From assembly GCA_914767885.1 (NCBI GenBank), contig CAJZBQ010000016.1, positions 620,001 to 684,000 on the forward strand: a stretch of DNA of 64,000 bases. Reading direction: 5' to 3'. Within the stretch, counting starts at the first letter, position 1. Every line of letters begins with the position of its first letter. The stretch comes from Blepharisma stoltei. Its lineage: Eukaryota; Ciliophora; Heterotrichea; Heterotrichida; Blepharismidae. A program made the position numbers and the translations under genes. The notes under the pieces are model-generated. The model ran no database searches and had not been told where the DNA came from. It was given only the letters and a program-made list of their open reading frames with translations. Below are positions 33,110 to 44,384 of the stretch, in pieces.

Positions 33110-34054
33110 TTAATAATTATTTCAGTCAGCGGGGGAATCTGCACCGTCAATAAAGTGGTCTGATGCAGCCTCAGTTTGTTCTTTGCTAGGGTTTCAGCTT
33201 TCGTGTGAAATTAAAAAGTCAGGGATCCACGAACTTTTTGAATTATTTTCGTTGCTATACAGCGCGTGTAGGTCAATTCTGTTATTTATACTTCTTTCAG
33301 TAAAATTCCTTTGGTTTAGCTTAAATCTTGTATCTACCATACTGAAAACTTCATCAGAAACTAGTTTATCTTCTTTCAGCTGCTGGGTTGAGGAGTATAA
33401 AGAATTGGTTTCGCTGAAATTTGAAGTTTTTAATACAGTTCCAATTGTTTTACTAGTCTTATCGTTAGTTTTGCTAAGTCTTTTCATTAATTCTTTGATA
33501 TTTTCTGACAGTTTGCTATCTGATTTTTTAAATTGATATAAATTTTGGATTTTTTGGACTTCTTTTTCTCTTTTTCTGTCAGCTTCTTCCATCCAATCTG
33601 AGACTTTTTTTATCGCTTTTTGCTTTATTTCATCTTTTTGGGCTTTTTCAGTTTTAGTTATAGCTTTCCCTTCTTTGAAAATTTCAGGAACTTTTGCTTT
33701 GGTTACTGCACTTAAAGGTCTTTGAAGAGTTTTGGGCTGATATAACGCTTTACTTTGGGGGTTTTCTATCTTTCTTGGTGCTTGAGCCATAGTTGCTGTG
33801 GGTTTTTCTTCAACTTCTTCAAATAGCATTAGCTTTTCTTCTTGGTTTTCGTCAAGAATGTCTTCTTCTGTTGATATATTTTTATCATTCCATTTTGGTT
33901 TTGCGGTATTTGGCCTTATTTTTTGAGGTTTTTTCTCAGAATTTCTATCAAAATCTGTTTTGCTATCAGTAGCCTCTGAATCTTTTTCTTTTGTGTTAGA
34001 AATTAGCAAATTTTTTGGCATTTGAATTTTGATTTTGGCTCCAGGTGCAGCCAT
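33110..34054 (-). CDS. Hypothetical Lys/Glu-rich coiled-coil protein
   Basis: 314 residues, highly charged, with a predicted helical segment around residues 140-205 (EIKQKAIKKVSDWMEEADRK). It has no signal peptide or membrane segment. The frame passes through TGA codons at 33194-33196 and near the C-terminus (ADWNNY), both read as Trp, and ends at TAA 33110-33112. I recognise no family; a cytoskeleton-associated role would fit the composition but is a guess. Confidence 0.7.
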
Positions 34055-34184
34055 GCTTGAATGCTTTGCTTTATTTGCTTGCTTTGTATAGTACGCTGGC
34101 TATTTTAATTCCAGATTTCAAATTCTTTTTAAAAATTTTAAATCAAAATATTGGAAACAACCATTTTTTTTGGTATGCACAAGC

Positions 34185-34334
34185 TTAAAAGATATTTATC
34201 AAATGTTTTATAGGAAGTTTAGAGACCAATGCTTGAGCATTTGGACGGTCTTCATCATTTTCAAAAGCATCATCAGGGACTACAAAGTTATAGGCTTTAA
34301 CTGGAATGTAATAACCCTCGACTTGTTTTTCCAT
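34185..34334 (-). CDS. Possible 49-residue acidic protein
   Basis: ATG 34332-34334 to TAA 34185-34187 encodes MEKQVEGYYIPVKAYNFVVP followed by a short acidic segment and a hydrophobic end. Codon composition looks protein-like, unlike the AT-driven frames nearby, and nothing else occupies this strand. It may be a small gene or an exon of a longer gene with undetected inserts. Confidence 0.4.
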   Translation of the reverse strand: MEKQVEGYYIPVKAYNFVVPDDAFENDEDRPNAQALVSKLPIKHLINIF

Positions 34335-34467
34335 TTTGTGTTTAAATTCATAAGCTATTACAGAAAAATGCTTATAAAGCAGATTCTTTATAAAAATATT
34401 TAAATTAAAAACTTGTGTGTTTAACCAATCTTCATATAAAAATTTATAAAATCATCAACAAATTTCT

Positions 34468-35250
34468 TTAAGCCAGTTGCGGCTTAATAATAATTTTTGA
34501 TGGCAGCACATATGACTCAGTTTCTATTACCCTCTCAGGGCTATTTTCATTTGATTTTTTTATTTTCTTAATCCTAATATCCTTTTTATCCTCTTCTTTT
34601 GGATATATCTTTTTTTCAATTTTTACAGTCAAATCTCTGATTTTATCCCAGAATTCATTTTCCTGCCTCAGCACTCTTTCTTTTTCTTTGATTTGTTTTA
34701 GAACCAAATCCAGCCCTGCCCCAGATGGAGGAATAATATATTCTTGGTGAGTTTTTCTTTTTCTAGGACTAGAAACAGTTTTAGACCTTACTGAAACCAA
34801 GCCTGTGCTATCAGTTTCTGTTAGCATATTAATCAGCCTTGTCCTAGTCGATTCTTTAAGTGAGCTTTGGCTAGAGATTGCTCCAATAGGAATAGGCAAA
34901 TTTGGCTTTGGCTGGATTTTTAAAAATGCTTTAGAAGTCTTGCTTGTCTTTGATGACGGAGTTGATGAAAATCTCATAAAATTGAACCCATGCTGATGTG
35001 TGATATTTGGGGTATTAGGAGACTTGGGAGAATGTACTGAAATTTTGGTTTTTAAGGAATTAAAGCTAATATTCATGCTATTGCTTAGCCCTTGCAAAGT
35101 ATTTAGACTGATTTTTTGTGAAGTTTGTGATGACAATTTTTCAATTGATTCAATTTTTTGTATATTGTTGTGTCTAATGTGCTTTCTTGACGTTATTGAA
35201 TTCTGAAGAGAATCAATAAGTCTTATTGGTTTATCAAAAGACAGATTCAT
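34468..35250 (-). CDS. Hypothetical Ser-rich protein
   Basis: 260 residues, basic and Ser/Thr/Pro-rich over residues 60-165, then a charged helical segment (KQIKEKERVLRQENEFWDKI near 185-205) and a Lys/Asp-rich stretch. No signal peptide or membrane segment. Stop TAA. Its ATG is only 16 bp from the ATG of the divergent F-BAR gene, so the true start could be an internal Met (e.g. residue 59) if a longer shared promoter is needed. No family recognised. Confidence 0.6.
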   Translation of the reverse strand: MNLSFDKPIRLIDSLQNSITSRKHIRHNNIQKIESIEKLSSQTSQKISLNTLQGLSNSMNISFNSLKTKISVHSPKSPNTPNITHQHGFNFMRFSSTPSSKTSKTSKAFLKIQPKPNLPIPIGAISSQSSLKESTRTRLINMLTETDSTGLVSVRSKTVSSPRKRKTHQEYIIPPSGAGLDLVLKQIKEKERVLRQENEFWDKIRDLTVKIEKKIYPKEEDKKDIRIKKIKKSNENSPERVIETESYVLPSKIIIKPQLA

Positions 35251-35266
35251 CTTTTCAACTATAAAA

Positions 35267-36712
35267 ATGAACTATACTGAATTATGGGATAAATTTTCAG
35301 AGATTAGACTTCAATGGAAATCCTCTAGAAATTTACTTGAGGAATGTACCAATTTTATGCAAGAAAAATCTGAATTAGACAAATCATATGCAAAAGGACT
35401 TGAAAGATTAGCCCAGTCGTCAATATTTGATAATAGCCAGCAAAGCAATCTTTGCCTCTATCTATCACTAATACAAACTTATATAAACCAGCAAGCTCTT
35501 ATATTAAACAACATTTCTGCAGAATTCAGCAATGGATTCTCAGCTTCTATAAAAAAATTATTGGTTCATCAAGATTTTCTTATCAGAGAAAAAAGTGAAA
35601 TGGGGAAAAATTTGGTAGAAGAACGAGAAAAATTGATAAAAAACCACTTGAGAGCTAAAGAAAAATACTTGGGTGCGTCTAAGGACTCTGAAAAAGGGCA
35701 CAAACGAAAAGAAAGCAAGCAAGAAGAAGACTACCAAAAGGCTTATTTATGTGCAATAGAAGAGCTGAATAATTTCAACAGGCCATTTGAAGAAGAAATG
35801 AATAAAATATTAATGTTCTACCAAAAGCAAGAAGAAGAGAGAAAAAGCTTGATTAAAGAAACGCTTATAAAAATCACAGAAATAGAAGGCTCCTATTTAA
35901 AATCTCTTTTTTTTGAAGTTGAAAGTATCACCAAAGTATCCAATATATAGGAAATAAAAAAGTATAATCCCCAAACAGAAATTGAGCTATTTATCACTAA
36001 TTTAAGAACAGGGAAAAGGGTAGAAAACGTCCAATTCTTCTCTAGCCAGTCTTCGTATAACGAAAGGCATTCTTTAGAACTAAAAATCGCTAATCAAATC
36101 GAAATCATGAGGAAAATTATCGACAAATGCTGGAAAGGAAAACACTTGACCTCTCATGAAAAGTCAAAATTTTCAATAATGATTTCTGACCCTGAGGGAA
36201 AAAAATCATGAGTTTCTGTATTAAACGAAAAACGAAACCATGGCCAATTTGTGCTTCCAGGAGAAACTTTTTACCAATTAGGAACACTAATGTATGAAGT
36301 CTTATCAAAATTGACTATAGAAGATTTTATCTGCGCAAGCCAGTGCATTATTTTATCCCAAACATTTTATAAAGAAGAAAACAAAACAAAAATTTTTTTG
36401 CAGACTTTGATAATAGCACATCCGTATTGGAACCAAGAAAATTTTTGGGAAAAAATGCTGGAAGACTCTTTGGAAAATGAAATGGAAAAATTTGCTGAGT
36501 ATTGTATTGGTGAAGGAGAAATCCATGAAGATTTGCCAACAAGACTTAGAGAAGTCGTGGTCGCTCAGCTGTCCTCGTATATTGCGATAATGGAAAGTTT
36601 TCAAATATCAGAGTCAATTGTATCACAGATTATTAATGGCTTTGTGAAAAAATACCATTTGCCAGAGGATGCGATAGCTATACTTGTTTCATACTGTAGT
36701 GCTATTAAATAA
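35267..36712 (+). CDS. F-BAR domain protein
   Basis: 476 residues. Residues about 5-220 match an F-BAR/FCH membrane-curving domain: LWDKFSEIRLQWKSSRNLLE, then ELDKSYAKGLERLAQ (the FCH YAKxLxxL signature) and long helices with Lys/Glu heptads. The C-terminal ~230 residues are helical with no clear family. One 15-nt intron (35936-35950) is removed between ITK and EIKKYN, and the frame then crosses a TGA Trp codon in KKSWVSVL. Likely acts at the plasma membrane in endocytosis or cell-shape control. Stop TAA. Confidence 0.8.
35936..35950 (+). other. 15-nt intron
   Basis: GTATCCAATATATAG: canonical GT-AG, 15 nt, carrying the in-frame TAG. Removal keeps the F-BAR protein frame. Confidence 0.88.
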
Positions 36713-37686
36713 TGACACAAATTAATTTATTTCTCCTAGATTTTGTTCAGTAATAAAATATGGCGTCTCAGTCAGGGCATGGCCTCCCGATCAGCATATT
36801 TTTTAATTATATCTGGCAAGTATCTGCCAACCTAGAAATGGACAGCTATGCTAGGTTAGCGATACTGTGGTAATATGCAGAGCCTAGCCCTAATCCGTTT
36901 CAGGATTGAATTTTACCTCGAGAAGGAGGTTCAGAGTTGAAAAGGGCAAGCTCAGCAGGAGCATCTAAGGCAATGCCTAGAATTTTGCTTTTTGCCGATA
37001 GTCCACTAGAATTCCATTTTTTTGGAATTTTTGTGTGGTTAACCTTCATTCAACTCATGCAGCATGCCTCAGAAGTCCATAGCCTTCTCACTCAGCACTG
37101 GAGTTGGCAATCAAGGAAGATCGGAGACACAGAGCCCTATTCGCAGGTTCAATGGCTTCAGGCAGTGAAGAAGAGAAAAGATGATCATCGAGCCTTAACT
37201 CGCAGGTGAGTCATCCCAACTCAAAGAAGTTCTCCATGTCAACATAAGCCTAGATTTTGTTGTAGCATATATAGTTTTTTAAGAAATCCGTAGCATTGCA
37301 TTATTTTAATGAATAAATCTCTTATTGTAAGCAATAAAATCTAAAAATATTGATCAAGCTTAGATAAAATCATTTTCAGCTTTCAATATATGTCTAAGTA
37401 TCTCCTATCAACAATTAAAATACTCTAGAAACCTTAAATAACAATTTTTTTTGATATAATATCCATAAGTAAATCCTATCAGCAATAAAAAACAGCGCAG
37501 AAACTCAAAAAATACTATATTATCATAATAAATCAACAGCACTGCTTCACCGCATTATCTATAAAGTGCTTATTATCCAATCAAAACCTTTCAGCTCATC
37601 ACTTTTTTTATTTCATTCATCCTATTTAAATAATTCAAATCCCACAATACATCAAAAGTTTCATCTTACTCTAAATCATTTTCAAA
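36713..37686. other. Intergenic spacer with a GC-richer block
   Basis: From about 36760 to 37250 the base composition rises sharply above the surrounding AT-rich DNA. No protein family, tRNA or known RNA is recognised; the open frame 36937-37209 is not convincing. It resembles the SINE-like inserts in composition and could be another retroposon or an RNA gene. 37250-37686 is plain AT-rich sequence. Confidence 0.45.
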
Positions 37687-39447
37687 ATGGTAGATCGAGA
37701 CCAGAAAATCCAAGTGATAGTTCGCAAAAGACCTCTAAACACTAAAGAAAAGGCCCGAGGTGAAGTTGATATTCTATCTCAGCGCTCACCTCAAACAATA
37801 GTAGTCACAGAGGAGAAAGTCAAAGTGGATTTGACAAAATATATAGAAGAGCATCATTTCACATTTGACGGTGTATTCAGTGAAGACGTTACTAATGAGA
37901 TGCTCTATAGAGCTACAGTCCAGCCAATAGTCCAAGCAGCATTCCAAGGAGCCAAAGTCACGTGTTTTGCATATGGCCAGACAGGCAGTGGAAAGACATA
38001 TACAATGATGGGAGAAGGACAAACCCCAGGACTTTATTTGTTGGCAGCTAATGATCTTTATTATTATAAGGAGCAGCTTTATCCAAATATAAAGCTATGG
38101 GTTTCATTTTATGAAATTTACTGTGGGAAGCTTCATGACCTTTTAAATGAAAGGCATATTCTTCATGTTAGAGAAGATGCCAAACAAAATGTCAATATTG
38201 TGGGACTCCAATATAAGCCAGTTGATGATGTGCAAACTTTAATGCACATTCTCACCTTAGGGCTTTCTAATAGGACAACAGGGACTACAGGTGCAAATGA
38301 TGACTCTTCAAGGTCTCATGGAGTTTTAGAAATCTCTTTGCGCGAAAAACGCCGTGCTGTTGGTAAGGTTACTTTTATTGACTTAGCAGGAAGTGAAAGA
38401 GGTGCAGATACAATGAACTCTGATGGAAAAACCAGAATAGATGGGGCAGAAATCAATAAATCTCTGTTAGCGCTAAAGGAGTGTATAAGGGCTCTCGATC
38501 AAGATAAAAAGCATACCCCATTTAGAGGAAGCAAGCTGACATTAGTCTTGAAAGACTCTTTTGTAGGAAACTGCAGAACTGTTATGATTGCAAATGTTTC
38601 ACCTGGACTTACTAGCTGTGAGCACACATTGAATTCTTTAAGATACGCTGATAGAGTTAAAGAGCTTAAAAAAGGTGGAGGAGGTGCAGGGAAAAATGCA
38701 GATCAGCTAGCTAATGTTTTGATGCTTCCAAGACAAAATAATAATATTGTACGATATGTCAAAAATGAGGAGGAAGATGAAGATGAAATTTCTCCAAAAA
38801 ATACAAATAATGTGCCCAAAATGACTTTTAAAGAAGAAGCAGAAAGGATTAAAACAAACGGCACAAAGCCTGCAAATAAGCCAAAAAGCAGAATTGGAGG
38901 TGGCTTTACATCGCCAAGATCTCAACAACCAAATCCAGTCCCACAGCCGCAGCCTCAGCCTCCAGTTCCTTCATCAACTCCTATTTTCGACGAGTCTGAA
39001 AATATGGATCTTGAAGAGCTCACAGCATCTCATGAAAATTTAATTGCTGTCATTTTTTATACCCAGCCAAACTTTTCACTATCATTTTTAATTTCTGCCT
39101 AATTAATTTCCTATTTATAGCATTTTATTATATCAGAAGAAGAGCAGCTCATTAATACACATAGAAAGACCATCGATGATATGGTCGACGCAATTAAAGT
39201 CCAAATGGCGCTTCTCAGTGAAGTAGACAAGCCAGGAAGTGACGTTGACCAGTATGTATGTGAGCTTGACAAAGTCCTAGCTATGAAAGAAGAAATGATA
39301 AGAAATCTCCGAAAACAACTGAAGTCCTTTAATGACCATTTAAGGCAAGAAGAGGCAATGGCTTCTGCATTTAATGCAAGAAAGTCTGCTATGGATGTTT
39401 TTGATTTAGAAACTCCTGACGAAGATTTACTGCAAGATATGTGATAA
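37687..39447 (+). CDS. Kinesin-13 motor protein (microtubule depolymerase)
   Basis: 563 residues after removing a 69-bp IES. The motor domain starts almost at the N-terminus (KIQVIVRKRPLNTKEKARGE, the kinesin-13 form), with P-loop GQTGSGKT at 97-104, switch I DDSSRSH, switch II DLAGSERGADT and EINKSLLALKECIRAL. The GADT, ALKECIRAL and HTPFRGSKLT wording is specific for kinesin-13/MCAK. After the insert comes EEEQLINTHRKTIDDM and EVDKPGS, the conserved C-terminal segment of the family. Kinesin-13 shortens microtubules and sets flagellar length in protists. The C-terminus is DMW with Trp as TGA, stop TAA. Confidence 0.92.
39060..39130. other. Short IES in kinesin-13 gene
   Basis: A 69-bp TA-to-TA insert (TA at 39060-39061 and 39129-39130). 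Removal gives AVIFYISEEEQLINTHRK in frame; adjacent TA choices of equal phase cannot be excluded. Confidence 0.75.
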
Positions 39448-39484
39448 GCCTAACATTTTAATACATAAATTTCTTATAATAAAT

Positions 39485-40219
39485 ATGAGGCATGGAAAAG
39501 TCCTTTTGAAGCTCAGTCGCAAATCTAAGCCTAGGAATAAGCTTTTAAGAAACCTTCTGACTTCTCTTATAGAGCATGAAAGAATTGTGACGACCCAAGC
39601 CAAAGCGAAAGCTATAAGTGGCCTAGCAGACAAAATTATTACTTTTGGGAAAAAAACTAATATCACGGACGAAAGAAAAAGGATCCTTTTGAGGGCTTAT
39701 TTATATACTGACAGAGCTGTCGAAAAAGTAATGAGTGAGTTGGTCCCAAGGTTCCAAAATAGAACTCATAACTATACAATGAGGTCTTTTGAAGAAAGAA
39801 GAAAAGGTGATGGAGCAGTGATGCATACAATTCAGTATTTTGGGAATAAATATTTAGAAGAAGAACGTGAGAATAGATATGTCAATGCAATGCCTGATTT
39901 TTCGCTGGGGATTTTAAACGAAGAATTAGGATTCTTCCAAAGTGCGCTTAGTGACTTGACTAAAAAGGAAGAAAAAATAAATTTAGCAGATGCCTCAAAA
40001 GAGATGGAAGGAAAGCCAGTTTTAGGGACAAAAGAAGTGGAGGATAAAATAAAGTTTTTTGAAAAACAAATTGATAGGGTTAAGAGGGAGATTGAGAAAT
40101 GGCAACTAAAGAGAGATCCTAACGAAGAGCCACCAGGAATGGAAGAAGAACCTAAGAAGGAAGGAGAAAAACTAGAAGGAGCTGAAGCTGATAAAAGCAG
40201 CAAAAAGTGGCTAAAATAA
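39485..40219 (+). CDS. MRPL17: Mitochondrial ribosomal protein bL17m
   Basis: 244 residues. Residues 1-115 match bacterial/mitochondrial L17: MRHGKVLLKLSRKSKPRNKL, RNLLTSLIEHERIVTTQAKAKA and ADKIITFGKK. The C-terminal 125 residues are a charged extension typical of mitochondrial versions; bacterial L17 is about 120 residues. L17 sits near the peptide exit tunnel of the large subunit. No clear cleaved targeting peptide; the basic N-terminus may itself direct import. Starts 37 bp after the kinesin-13 stop. No inserts. Stop TAA. Confidence 0.9.
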   Translation: MRHGKVLLKLSRKSKPRNKLLRNLLTSLIEHERIVTTQAKAKAISGLADKIITFGKKTNITDERKRILLRAYLYTDRAVEKVMSELVPRFQNRTHNYTMRSFEERRKGDGAVMHTIQYFGNKYLEEERENRYVNAMPDFSLGILNEELGFFQSALSDLTKKEEKINLADASKEMEGKPVLGTKEVEDKIKFFEKQIDRVKREIEKWQLKRDPNEEPPGMEEEPKKEGEKLEGAEADKSSKKWLK

Positions 40220-40658
40220 AATAATTACTTAAGATTTGGCTAAATGAGAGAAAATTAGGATTTTAATTTCTGGGTATTTTGTGAGTTGACTAAGTTGGAA
40301 CGTTAGGCTTATTTCGATTTTTAGCGCACTCTTCTTACTTAGCCTTGCCTCAAAACAGTTATAGCATTTACCTTGTTAAATATATTATTGGAAACTAAAA
40401 TCATGAATATAAAGATATCTATAGATATAAGCTTTATAATAACGGATTAGGCTAATTATTAGATAAATGGTATATATATGCTTACCGCAATACCAATTTA
40501 TCATGAACTATAATATTAATTTATTATAATAAAATTCTTCTTAATCACTACCTAACATATTATAAGCAATTAAATAGGAGAGCTTGAAAGATCAAAAAGC
40601 TCAATTTTAAAAGGTTTTAAAACGAGAAATATAGATTCTATGTTTATAAAAAATAAAA
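40220..40658. other. Intergenic spacer
   Basis: AT-rich, no supported gene or repeat. Confidence 0.55.
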
Positions 40659-41540
40659 ATGAGTGATTTAGCATATAACTTACTTATTATCTCACTAGAA
40701 TCTTTGATTTGCAAAAATATATACAGCCATAGGATACTTTTTTTTGCAGAGCTCCCTGATAAATCCTCAAAGGAGCCTGTATTAGCAACAAATCAGCCTG
40801 AATTAGCAGAATCCCAAGATTCTCGTTCCAACCCAACAAACTCTATAAATCCTCCAGAAGTATCATCTCAAGCTCCACTTACAAGCCAAAATTCAAAGTA
40901 AACTCCAAATAGCACTATCCCAGATGCTCCTCCTCAGCCAAGCTCTCCCAATCTCATCAAAAAAGCTAACTCAAAAAATGACCCTGAAGACAGCAACCAA
41001 AAAGAGCATGTCTCAAAATTGCCTCACAGAAAAGAAAATATCTCTACAATTCCTATGAAAAGGTTTAGATCAGACTCGACAGATAATAGCGATGATTCTC
41101 CTAATAAGAGGAAGCCTCACATTCCTGTTTACTCTCTTCCCAGTCAATACTCTTCAATAAATAACTTGAGGGAAAGTTACAATAAAAATCCTGAGCGTGG
41201 GAGTATAAGGCTTCAACAAGTGCAAGAAAATAGACCGTTGCCGATTAGCCTTGGAAATATTCAAGGGGAAACTAATAAAGCTAGTCAAAATATAAAACAA
41301 ATCGAATTAAAGCCGAAAACAGGCTATGTTTTGAAAAAAATCAAAGAGCTGCCTATAAGAAAAGCTTATCAAGGAATTGATAGTGTGGAGAAACGACTTT
41401 TGCATCCTTATGAGCCTGCAGAACAATTTCAAGAGGAAAAAGCACTGAATCCTGATAAAAATGACGATTTTTGCATGGATGTTGAAGAAAATCATTCAAG
41501 AAATGACTTAGCCGGAAATGAAGACAAAAATGAAATTTAA
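40659..41540 (+). CDS. Hypothetical Pro/Ser-rich protein, one intron
   Basis: 288 residues after removing a 15-nt intron (40898-40912). After the intron the protein is hydrophilic and Pro/Ser/Asn-rich (DAPPQPSSPN), with a basic patch (SPNKRKPHIP) that could be a nuclear localisation signal, and an acidic C-terminus. The first ~30 residues (YNLLIISLESLICKNIYSHR) are compositionally odd and may hide an undetected insert near the start. No family recognised. Stop TAA. Confidence 0.6.
40898..40912 (+). other. 15-nt intron
   Basis: GTAAACTCCAAATAG, GT-AG, 15 nt, carrying an in-frame TAA. The frames on both sides are continuous and of the same composition after removal. Confidence 0.82.
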
Positions 41541-41788
41541 TATGTGCAATAGTCGATTTCATTATTAATTAAATAATGAAAATTATATAATGCGTTGCAT
41601 TTATTTCTTATCATGAATATGCATTCCATTTTGAATTTGCATGTGGAAACCAAATATATGTTTCAAAACGCAGATTTTAGCGCGGCAAATTCATAATTGC
41701 AATCTCATATGAAAATGGCGCGTATAACAGCCGTAAGAAATTTAAACCAATAAATTATAGTGATTTCTGAATTATTTATTAATTATCT

Positions 41789-44113
41789 CTACATCTCTCT
41801 GAACTCTCTGATTTTTGGAACATATCCATTTGAATTATTCGCAATTTGCAATATTTTCTCCTGCAATGCTGACAGCTTCGCTTTATTATTGGTATTCTCA
41901 TTTAATTTTACTGAATTTACGACATCATGCCAAAGCTTTTCATTTTCCCTCATAATTCTTTCATAAAAGCTTGTATTTTTTCTATCAATAACCTCCTGTA
42001 TATAATCATTAACCATGCTTTCAAGTTTATCACTCTTTTCACTGATTTTATCAACATCAAGCTTCAACATTTCTACGAGTCCTTTGGCTTCTTTTTCTCT
42101 AAACCCAATAATTCCTCTCAGTTTCTCTATTTTCTTAGTTGTTTCTTCAACGTCTGCTTTGCTGGATAAATCATTAATCGTTGCATACTTTTCAGCTTCT
42201 GCTTCTTTCTGATTTCTTACTTGTTCATTATGTTCCATCTCATTTCTTACATCAGAAATTTTTTCTTCCACTTCTTCAAATTTTTTAGTAATTTTTTCTT
42301 CAATTTCAGCTTGAGCTTGCTCTTTTTCAATTAACGTCTCAATCAGCTTGTCAATTGTTTCTTTAGTCTCTTTTATATTTTCGTCAAACTCATCAGCAAC
42401 TCTATTAATCATATGCTCTCTCATCAATTTTTCTGTAGACAGCCACACAGCAGTTTGTGATTCCACGACAGCAGACTGTTTCGCTACATTCTGGATTTTT
42501 TCATTTAATTGCTCATCCAATAGTTCTATCTCAGACTGTAAAGTATCAAAACACTCATTTAATTTCCCGAAATCTTCACAATAATTCTGATGCTGCTCAA
42601 AAATATCCTCATTTAACTTATTTATAATGCTTGAAAACACTTCTCTATCATGAGCAAGAGACTGGTCAAAAGCTCCAAGACTGTTATCAATCATTTTTGC
42701 TAAATTTTCAATGCGGTCTTCTAATATTTTTGTGTTATTTGCTAAGTGGGCTTCTAAGCTTGCTTGCAGCTGCTTTGTTTTGGCAACAATTTGGTTATCG
42801 CCTGACATGGCAAAATTATTCATTTCTGTCCTGACTTGGAGTACAAGTTTTTCAAGCTTCACAATTTTTTTACTTGCATCAGATTTTCATTTTTCATTAG
42901 CAATTATAGTTTGCTTTAGGCTTTCTGTTAAAGCTGTTACTATTTCTTTATTTTGGCTGTGCTGCTGCTTGAGGTTTTCTGACATTCTTGAGCTTTCACC
43001 TTCAATATATCTACTTAACAAATCAGCTTTTTCTGAAAAAGATTTTGAGGCTTCTTTTACATCATATTCTGCTTTAACTCTATTTTTGTCCATAGTCTCT
43101 TTATGTATAGCTAGCTCTTGTAGCAGCCCTTTTACTGTATTTTGTATCATATTTTTTAAGTCATTTTCAGACTTCAGCCTGCACTCAATTTCTGTTTTTA
43201 CCATTTCAGTCATTTTTTCATTAATCGCGGTTTGGTGCATTTTATACTGCTCAAGCCCAGTTCTTGCAGCGTCACTTACATTGGCCATATCGTCCCTTAG
43301 CCCTCCTTCTGCTTGGAATCTTGCTTGTTCTTCTTGCTTAATGGCATCATAAATCCCTTTAATTTGCATATCCAGAGTGGAGCTGATATGATTAATTAAT
43401 TCTTCTTTTCTTTGAAGCTCAGTCTTAAAATAGCTCTCAAAGCTTGAAAATTTATCCCGAAATTCGTCTCTGTCAAATTGGATTTTTTCCTGTGTCATTT
43501 TATCTTTAAGCTCAAAATTGTTCTTGAGATCTTGATGATGCCTTAGCCTTTCTTCTTGTTCGAGCATTAATTTGTTTAGCATTTCGCTTGATCGTATTTC
43601 GAGTCTTTGCTGTATGTCAATCTGTAACTGCTTTAGGAAATTTTTTAAATCATCTTGAAGCTTTTGAGAGTTGACATTGACGTTGTCTATTAGTTTGTGG
43701 TCGTATTGCTGCTCAGAGCCTAAAGCCAGAATAGCTGTTTCTATCCCTTGGACGCGGTTTTCGACTTTTCCTGCTAAATCCATAAGTAAGGAGACGCCTT
43801 GATCACTCTTAGAGTCCAAGCTTACAACTGATCTTTCGCCAAGACTCAGCCGACTTTCAAGCTGAGACAGTCTATTTTCTACAGTTAATGATAAATTTTG
43901 TAGAAAGCCGCTTGTTTTTTCGTTCATTTCGCCTAATCTTACAACTTCACTAAACAGAACTTGAGCTTTTTCTTTGTTTTTTAACTGCTCTTTTGTCATT
44001 TCTGTAAGTGTGTCTTGGATTAAGTTCCTCATTTGACCCATTTCTGAATCTTCTTGCCTTTGAGCGTCAAGTAAAAGTCGATTATCTGAAGGAGACCTGA
44101 AAATTTTCCTCAT
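41789..44113 (-). CDS. Large coiled-coil protein
   Basis: 774 residues in one uninterrupted frame that crosses a TGA (42887-42889) read as Trp (NEKWKSDASKK). Nearly the whole length is predicted helical coiled coil: Glu/Lys/Gln/Leu-rich heptads such as LEDRIENLAKMI and KLDVDKISEKSDKLESM. Short basic N-terminus (MRKIFRSPSDNRLL). No membrane segment. Similar in style to ciliate basal-body, SF-assemblin-like or flagellar coiled-coil proteins, but no specific family can be named. Stop TAG. Confidence 0.75.
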
Positions 44114-44192
44114 AATATTAATAAAAAATTTGAAATTTTGAGAAGCTCAAACATAAGTTAATATCAATTTTTAGGTATACTTATTTATCAAA

Positions 44193-44322
44193 AATAACCC
44201 ACTAAGGAGCACATTTTAGTTGGCAGGACAATGCTGGCTTAACAAATTCGTTGGCATGCCATATTTTCTATATAGCCAAATTTAAGAATGGTGAACCAAA
44301 AAATGCTCCCTAGTGAGCTATT
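44193..44322. repeat. 130-bp inverted-repeat element
   Basis: About 25-bp terminal inverted repeats with the consensus AATARCYCACTARGGAGCA (44193-44217 and 44298-44322) around an 80-bp spacer, in the space between two divergent genes. Looks like a small MITE; only one copy in the window. Confidence 0.7.
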
Positions 44323-44384
44323 CTTGGCAAATAGGCATAAAATGATTTTTCGTGAATATTTAAAGTTTTGTATACATAAAAAAC

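Noticed and set aside
42631-43352. Plus-strand 213-codon frame opposite the coiled-coil gene
   Set aside because: Antisense shadow with hydrophobic-looking translation of heptad codons.
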